From Bacteroidales bacterium (GTDB lineage: Bacteria; Bacteroidota; Bacteroidia; Bacteroidales; Muribaculaceae): a stretch of 42,088 nt of DNA. Every line of letters starts with the position of its first letter. The stretch's first letter is position 1. Below the pieces are notes generated by a model. The model was not told the DNA's origin. It worked only from the letters and a program-made list of their open reading frames with translations, and made no database searches. Shown in pieces: positions 38,400-42,088 of the stretch. The position numbers were made by a program, and so were the translations under genes. The stretch covers positions 1 to 42,088 of the forward strand of contig QAMW01000032.1 of the NCBI GenBank assembly GCA_003150235.1. Reading direction: 5' to 3'.

Positions 38400-38541
38400 A
38401 CCCTCGGAGGCGCGCTACCGCATAAACGCCGGCGGCAACGTAAAAATACTCCCGGAGGAGCCATAACGCTTCCCGCCTATGTAAACGCGTATTGCTACGA
38501 TAATCAGCGCGTAGCTGTAGGGGCGGATGGAAGTCCGCCCG
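38400..38541 (+). pseudogene. Direct repeat B: degraded 3' copy of the small conserved gene
   Basis: In frame it reads EARYRINAGGNVKILPEEP and a stop, against ARYRVNAGGNVKILPEEQ in the intact gene at 37221. No start or upstream part is left. The following bases match the region after the intact gene up to the REP hairpin. The remaining gap 38342-38399 and 38653-38828 shows no gene. Confidence 0.8.
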
Positions 38542-38652
38542 CGATTCTCACTGGGGTTGCCCGCAGGGCATCATCTGTATGTAGCCGTGGGTTGAGCGCA
38601 GCGATACCCACGGAAAGCAAGCCCCAAAAGGATGTTTCTGAAAGAATCATCT
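38513..38652 (+). repeat. Full-length REP element
   Basis: It has four boxes in order: GGGCGGA-TGGAAG-TCCGCCC hairpin, GGGGTTGCCCGCAGGGCATC (GCCC/GGGC), CCGTGGGT/ACCCACGG hairpin around TGAGCGCAGCGAT, and TTTCTGAAAGAATCATC. Nearly identical to the reversed copy at 27637. Confidence 0.85.
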
Positions 38653-38797
38653 TATTAATACCCCCGGCAGATTCAAAGGTAAATGCTGTTTAGAAAATTT
38701 TGCGCGATTTTTATTTTGCGGTTGATTTTCCGCATTATATAATCTTGATAAATTCAAGAATTTGGGGCGGCGGGGCATGAATTGCGATAAAAATGAT

Positions 38798-38805
38798 TAT
38801 CTTTG
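38798..38805 (+). promoter_or_regulatory. -7 box before the SIS isomerase gene
   Basis: TATCTTTG matches TAnnTTTG 23 bases before the ATG at 38829. A TTG lies only 13 bases upstream of it, so the -33 element is unclear. Confidence 0.5.
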
Positions 38806-38828
38806 TATTTAAGAAATGATTCTGAAAT

Positions 38829-39440
38829 ATGACCGATATACAGCAATCCATGCGCGAAATCCTTGACTGTGAGAGCCGCGCGATATCTAATATCCCGGTG
38901 ACTCCGGCTTATGACGCTGCCGTGGAACTGATTCTTGAGCATGTCCATCGGAAGGGTGGTAAGGTCGTGACTTCCGGAATGGGAAAGGCGGGACAGATTG
39001 CGATGAACATCGCAACGACATTCTGCTCTACGGGCACACCTGCCGTCAACCTGCATCCCGCAGAGGCGCAGCACGGCGATTTAGGTGTGATTCAGCCCAA
39101 CGATGTGATGCTTCTGATATCCAATTCAGGCAAGACCCGCGAGATAATCGACCTCGTAACGCTCGCCCACAACCTTTATCCCGGACTGCCGTTGATTGTT
39201 ATCACCGGAAATCCCGACAGCGAACTTGCGTTGATCGCTGATGTCACGCTTTCGACAGGAGGTTCGCCGGAGGTGTGCCCCCTCGGACTTACACCGACCA
39301 CTTCGACCACGATGATGACCGTGATAGGTGATGTGTTGGTGGTCAACGTCATGCGTCTCTCCGGATTTACCCGCGAACAATACGCATTGCGCCATCACGG
39401 AGGCTATCTCGGTGTGAAATCACGTAATGCCGAATCTTAA
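38829..39440 (+). CDS. SIS-domain sugar-phosphate isomerase (KdsD/KpsF-like, no CBS domains)
   Basis: 203 residues of one SIS domain. SGMGKAGQIAMNIA (about 49-62), STGTPAVNLHPAEAQHGDLG (about 66-85) and YALRHHGGYLG near the end are the arabinose-5-phosphate isomerase words. The two CBS repeats that make the usual protein about 320 residues are missing, the protein ending soon after the SIS fold. KdsD-type enzymes turn ribulose-5-phosphate into arabinose-5-phosphate for Kdo synthesis; the short form may act on another pentose or hexose phosphate. A PfkB-like gene follows 14 bases on, so the two probably act together. Confidence 0.82.
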   Translation: MTDIQQSMREILDCESRAISNIPVTPAYDAAVELILEHVHRKGGKVVTSGMGKAGQIAMNIATTFCSTGTPAVNLHPAEAQHGDLGVIQPNDVMLLISNSGKTREIIDLVTLAHNLYPGLPLIVITGNPDSELALIADVTLSTGGSPEVCPLGLTPTTSTTMMTVIGDVLVVNVMRLSGFTREQYALRHHGGYLGVKSRNAES

Positions 39441-39454
39441 TCCCCTGAATTATT

Positions 39455-40465
39455 ATGAGAAAGATTATAGCAATAGGCGAATGTGTGCTTGACATCCTGT
39501 TTGACGGCGATATGCCACGCGTGGCATCCCCCGGAGGACTGATACTTAATGTGGCGTCAAATCTCGGCAGGATCGGCAGGGAAGTGAGCTTCGTCGGCGA
39601 GGCGGCGCGCGACCGTGTCGGCGACATGATTGTCGATTCATTGAAGTCCGACAATGTTTCGGTCGACCATATCGACCGGTATACAGAAGGTGTGACCCCT
39701 TCGTCGTTTATATTCCGCGACAGCAACGGCGAGCCGCAGATAGTGCGTTACGGACGTAACAACAATGACAGTTTTGATGTCGTGTGGCCGCGCATCGACA
39801 AGGATGACATATTGATATTCGGCGGATTCTATGCCATTGACCCGCGTGTGCGCCCCCATCTTTTCGAGATAGTGAAACACGCGTCGGAGCGCAAGGCTAT
39901 CATTATCTATGTACCCGGTTTTGCTCCCGAAAAGGAGCCGCGCATAACGCGTGTGATGCCGGCGATACTTGAAAATTTCGAGATTGCCGATGTCGTCATC
40001 ACCCGTAACCGCGACCTGAATACGATATTCCGCACCACCGATGATGCCGCCGCGTATAAAAACAACATAAGTTTTTATGCCCGCGACTTTATCAACCTTG
40101 ACCGTAATAACGCGCGTCTGCGTTACTATCACGATAAGGAGATGGTAGAGGTGACGGCAGAGACCGGCGGTAATAACTTCGCATGGAGTGTGGGGGCGAT
40201 TACCGGCGTGATTGATGCCATGATTAAAAATGATATAACCCGTTTCACACTCAGTGGCGAGGGAGAGGCTGTCATGCACACCCTTACCCAGCTCGCCCAG
40301 GAGACAGGACAGCCTGTCGCCAGCCTGCTTTCGCAGCTTGAGGGCAAAAATGACCTGCTGAGTGAGCGTATCGGCAAAGATGTCATGATGTCGGTGCTTG
40401 AAGAGGCGGCGCAGACGGCAAAAGTAGCGTCGCAGTCATTTGACGGACTCCTTCCGGTGAAATAA
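39455..40465 (+). CDS. PfkB-like carbohydrate kinase homolog lacking the catalytic Asp
   Basis: 336 residues with ribokinase-fold words: ASPGGLILNVASNLGRIG (24-41), VGEAARDRVG (47-56) and PSSFIFRDSNGE (82-93). At the active site the usual DTTGAGD reads TAETGGNNFAWSV: the GAGD anion hole and base become GGNN (238-241), so the catalytic aspartate is lost. The FDPN-like substrate segment is also altered (YVPGFAPEK, 152-160). It is probably a pseudokinase that binds a sugar or nucleotide and may regulate the SIS isomerase encoded just before it. The length is normal, and the frame is intact, so this is a kept protein. Confidence 0.8.
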   Translation: MRKIIAIGECVLDILFDGDMPRVASPGGLILNVASNLGRIGREVSFVGEAARDRVGDMIVDSLKSDNVSVDHIDRYTEGVTPSSFIFRDSNGEPQIVRYGRNNNDSFDVVWPRIDKDDILIFGGFYAIDPRVRPHLFEIVKHASERKAIIIYVPGFAPEKEPRITRVMPAILENFEIADVVITRNRDLNTIFRTTDDAAAYKNNISFYARDFINLDRNNARLRYYHDKEMVEVTAETGGNNFAWSVGAITGVIDAMIKNDITRFTLSGEGEAVMHTLTQLAQETGQPVASLLSQLEGKNDLLSERIGKDVMMSVLEEAAQTAKVASQSFDGLLPVK

Positions 40466-40476
40466 TTCTTTATGGC

Positions 40477-41466
40477 ATGAAATCGACTTCGCTTGAAACA
40501 GGATTTATCAACCGCGTCGCTGATTCCGCACTATTGCCCTTTGAAAACAGTGCTGATGCCGGGATAATCGTTGAGGCATTGCCGTTTGACGGGGCATACG
40601 ACCTTGTAAGTACTTATATGCGTCAATCCATTGACAGCGGACATGTCGATGAGGCGATAACGCTGATTTCCGGTATCACGACGCATAATGCGCCTTACAG
40701 TGAGACAATCAAGGATGCGGCACGACAGCAGATTCTGGCGGCGGCAATGATAGAGGAGGGTGATGTCGATGGCGCTTTAGTCAGGATAGCCGATGCGTTG
40801 CATATCCTTTCTGAATATCCAAAGCGGAGAGACACAGCCTTCAGGAGTGTACTTGCATTGTTGCTCTACGACCTCGCGCTCATTCACGCCGAGCGCAAAG
40901 AGTTTCATGCTGCAGAGCGTACGATAAATAAGGCGATAAAACTTTTTGAAGTCCTTGCAAAAGCTAACCCCGACCGTTATGCGTCGGCTCATGTATATGC
41001 CTTGAATGTCGCTACATCGGCTTACCGTTCAAGGATAAAGCAGGTCAATCTCCTGGCACATTATCAGGTCGCCACCTCCACTTATATCTCCATGGTTGCA
41101 AACGGTGCACCGGAGGCGGTAGGGAAACTTGTCGATTCACTTGTCAGTGAGGCGGAGACTCTTCTGAATCTTGGCAAACCGCGCGATGCCGTGCGCTATC
41201 TGAGCCGTGCCTTGAAATATCTCGACAAGATTGACCCTTCATTCTCCTTGCGTAAACTGAAGGTGTCTGTCATGCTTGGCGAAGCTCTGCTGCACACTTT
41301 CACCACAAGGCAGAAAGGAGTGCACCTGCTCAACACCCTGTTGCAGAAAGCTAAAAAGATGGATGCCACAGTTGAAGTGGAACATATAGGGCGGCTTCTT
41401 GATGAAAAGACCACTTCGTTGATTGATATTCTTTCACGGTGGCATAAAATCTTTTCCCGCGACTGA
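40477..41466 (+). CDS. TPR-like helical repeat protein
   Basis: 329 residues, all helical in appearance and without signal peptide. Repeat-like pairs are visible in LIHAERKEFHAAERTINKAI (about 134-153), TLLNLGKPRDAVRYLSRALK (about 232-251) and LLHTFTTRQKGVHLLNTLLQ (about 268-287). TPR proteins bind partner proteins; the partner is not apparent. It lies 11 bases after the PfkB-like gene and 37 bases before ribH, and a TPR gene directly before ribH is common in Bacteroides relatives. Confidence 0.7.
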   Translation: MKSTSLETGFINRVADSALLPFENSADAGIIVEALPFDGAYDLVSTYMRQSIDSGHVDEAITLISGITTHNAPYSETIKDAARQQILAAAMIEEGDVDGALVRIADALHILSEYPKRRDTAFRSVLALLLYDLALIHAERKEFHAAERTINKAIKLFEVLAKANPDRYASAHVYALNVATSAYRSRIKQVNLLAHYQVATSTYISMVANGAPEAVGKLVDSLVSEAETLLNLGKPRDAVRYLSRALKYLDKIDPSFSLRKLKVSVMLGEALLHTFTTRQKGVHLLNTLLQKAKKMDATVEVEHIGRLLDEKTTSLIDILSRWHKIFSRD

Positions 41467-41503
41467 TTGTATTTATATTAAGTAACAAAATGAAATAAAA
41501 TAT

Positions 41504-41983
41504 ATGTCTACAGCATTATCTTCGGGCGCTCCCCATGGCGGACTGCCTGTACTTGACCCTAAAACCAAAGTGGCTATCGTCACCGCTGAGTGGAATTCCC
41601 GCGTTACCGAAGCTTTGACCGACGGGGCTGTTACTTTGCTTAAAGAGCATGGCGTGGCTTACGACTGTTATCATGTGCCCGGTGCAGTGGAATTGACCTA
41701 TGGGGCTGCTGCGCTGGTGAAAGAGTATGACGCGGTTATTGTGTTTGGTTGTGTTATACGTGGAGGCACACCGCATTTCGACTACGTGTGTGACAGTGTC
41801 ACTCAGGGTGTCACACGCTTGAATGCAAAAGGTAAGACGCCGGTCATATTCGGAGTGCTTACCGTTGATACCGAGCAGGATGCCATTGACCGTGCGGGCG
41901 GTAAATATGGCAACAAAGGCACCGAGGCAGCCGAGGCTGCAATAAAAATGATAGATTTTGCTTGCAAAGTAAGAAAGTTATAA
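41504..41983 (+). CDS. ribH: 6,7-dimethyl-8-ribityllumazine synthase
   Basis: 159 residues. AIVTAEWNSRVTEAL (24-38), VPGAVELTYGA (58-68), FGCVIRGGTPHFDYVC (81-96) with the catalytic His in GGTPHF, and VIFGVLTVDTEQDA are the full lumazine synthase set. It condenses the pyrimidine and dihydroxybutanone phosphate to lumazine, forming the substrate of ribE at 3662. Subunits usually assemble as pentamers or 60-mers. The tRNA-Tyr promoter overlaps its stop codon. Confidence 0.95.
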   Translation: MSTALSSGAPHGGLPVLDPKTKVAIVTAEWNSRVTEALTDGAVTLLKEHGVAYDCYHVPGAVELTYGAAALVKEYDAVIVFGCVIRGGTPHFDYVCDSVTQGVTRLNAKGKTPVIFGVLTVDTEQDAIDRAGGKYGNKGTEAAEAAIKMIDFACKVRKL

Positions 41984-41992
41984 CTAAATTTG
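41962..41992 (+). promoter_or_regulatory. Promoter of tRNA-Tyr
   Basis: TTG at 41962-41964, 20 bases, TAAATTTG at 41985-41992. The start would fall near 42000, 11 bases before the tRNA. Confidence 0.65.
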
Positions 41993-42010
41993 CAGTCCCG
42001 TTACGGGAAT

Positions 42011-42088
42011 GGGCGAATACCAGAGTGGCCAAATGGGGCAGACTGTAAATCTGCTGGTTTATACCTTCGGTGGTTCGAATCCATCTTC
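42011..42088 (+). tRNA. tRNA-Tyr (anticodon GUA), 3' end cut by the window
   Basis: Starts GGGCGAA, which pairs with the TTC now visible at the right edge (GCCC would follow). The anticodon arm is GCAGACT-GTA-AATCTGC, giving GUA for Tyr. A long variable arm (class II) and the T-loop GGTTCGAATCC are present. About six bases are missing. Confidence 0.95.

Noticed and set aside
26967..38652. Repeats as a CRISPR array
   Set aside because: The copies are dispersed, in both orientations, internally palindromic and not separated by regular spacers; no cas gene is present.

Overview
The window reads as chromosomal DNA of a gut Bacteroidales bacterium, probably a Muribaculaceae or Porphyromonadaceae-like commensal (inference; no rRNA is present to fix the taxon). 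The reasons are several good Bacteroidetes promoters (TTTG or TTG, about 20 bases, TAnnTTTG), AT-rich leaders without a strong Shine-Dalgarno, a long Mfa/FimA-type fimbrial operon, a CcsBA cytochrome c maturation protein, a permuted imelysin-like lipoprotein, and Bacteroidetes families such as DUF4271, DUF3575 and DUF3868.

Layout. 1-2226: an IS30 transposase running off the left edge, a decayed segment holding a strong promoter and a 22-bp palindrome, and a RhuM-family gene. 2343-7609 (+): housekeeping genes: O-acetylhomoserine sulfhydrylase, riboflavin synthase, a LOG-family protein, DUF4271, hemD, rnpA, yidD and a TatD-type hydrolase. 7604-11226 (-): a four-gene operon of a membrane steroid 5-alpha-reductase very like human SRD5A1, an Old-Yellow-Enzyme reductase and two short-chain dehydrogenases. 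This looks like a bile-acid or steroid A-ring reduction module. 11412-26645 (-): a nine-gene fimbrial locus (DUF3575, DUF3868/OmpA-like, Mfa1-like major fimbrillin, FimB/Mfa2-like anchor and five large accessory lipoproteins). Its second gene is shifted out of frame by a run of eight G, and six subunits share an Arg (usually SRA[DE]) at residues 51-58 that fits proteolytic fimbrillin maturation. 27135-27560 (-): a REP-associated tyrosine transposase (RAYT) between inverted REP elements, with related REPs scattered through the window. 27900-37070 (+): two porins, a permuted imelysin lipoprotein, a di-heme oxidoreductase, a mono-heme lipoprotein, a Rid/chorismatase-like protein and CcsBA, together a plausible iron/heme and periplasmic redox module. 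37221-38660: a small conserved gene, a HEPN-MNT toxin-antitoxin pair with tandem repeats at its promoter, and a second degraded copy of the small gene's 3' end. 38829-41983 (+): a SIS isomerase, a PfkB-like protein lacking its catalytic Asp, a TPR protein and ribH. 42011-end: tRNA-Tyr, cut by the right edge.

The most unusual items are the SRD5A-like reductase cassette, the possible phase-variable G8 tract in the fimbrial operon, the large accessory subunit with three sugar-binding-like repeats, the RAYT/REP system with one REP supplying a fimbrial stop codon, and the HEPN-MNT cassette between diverged direct repeats. Family calls rest on recognised motifs and memory of the families; no database search was run.
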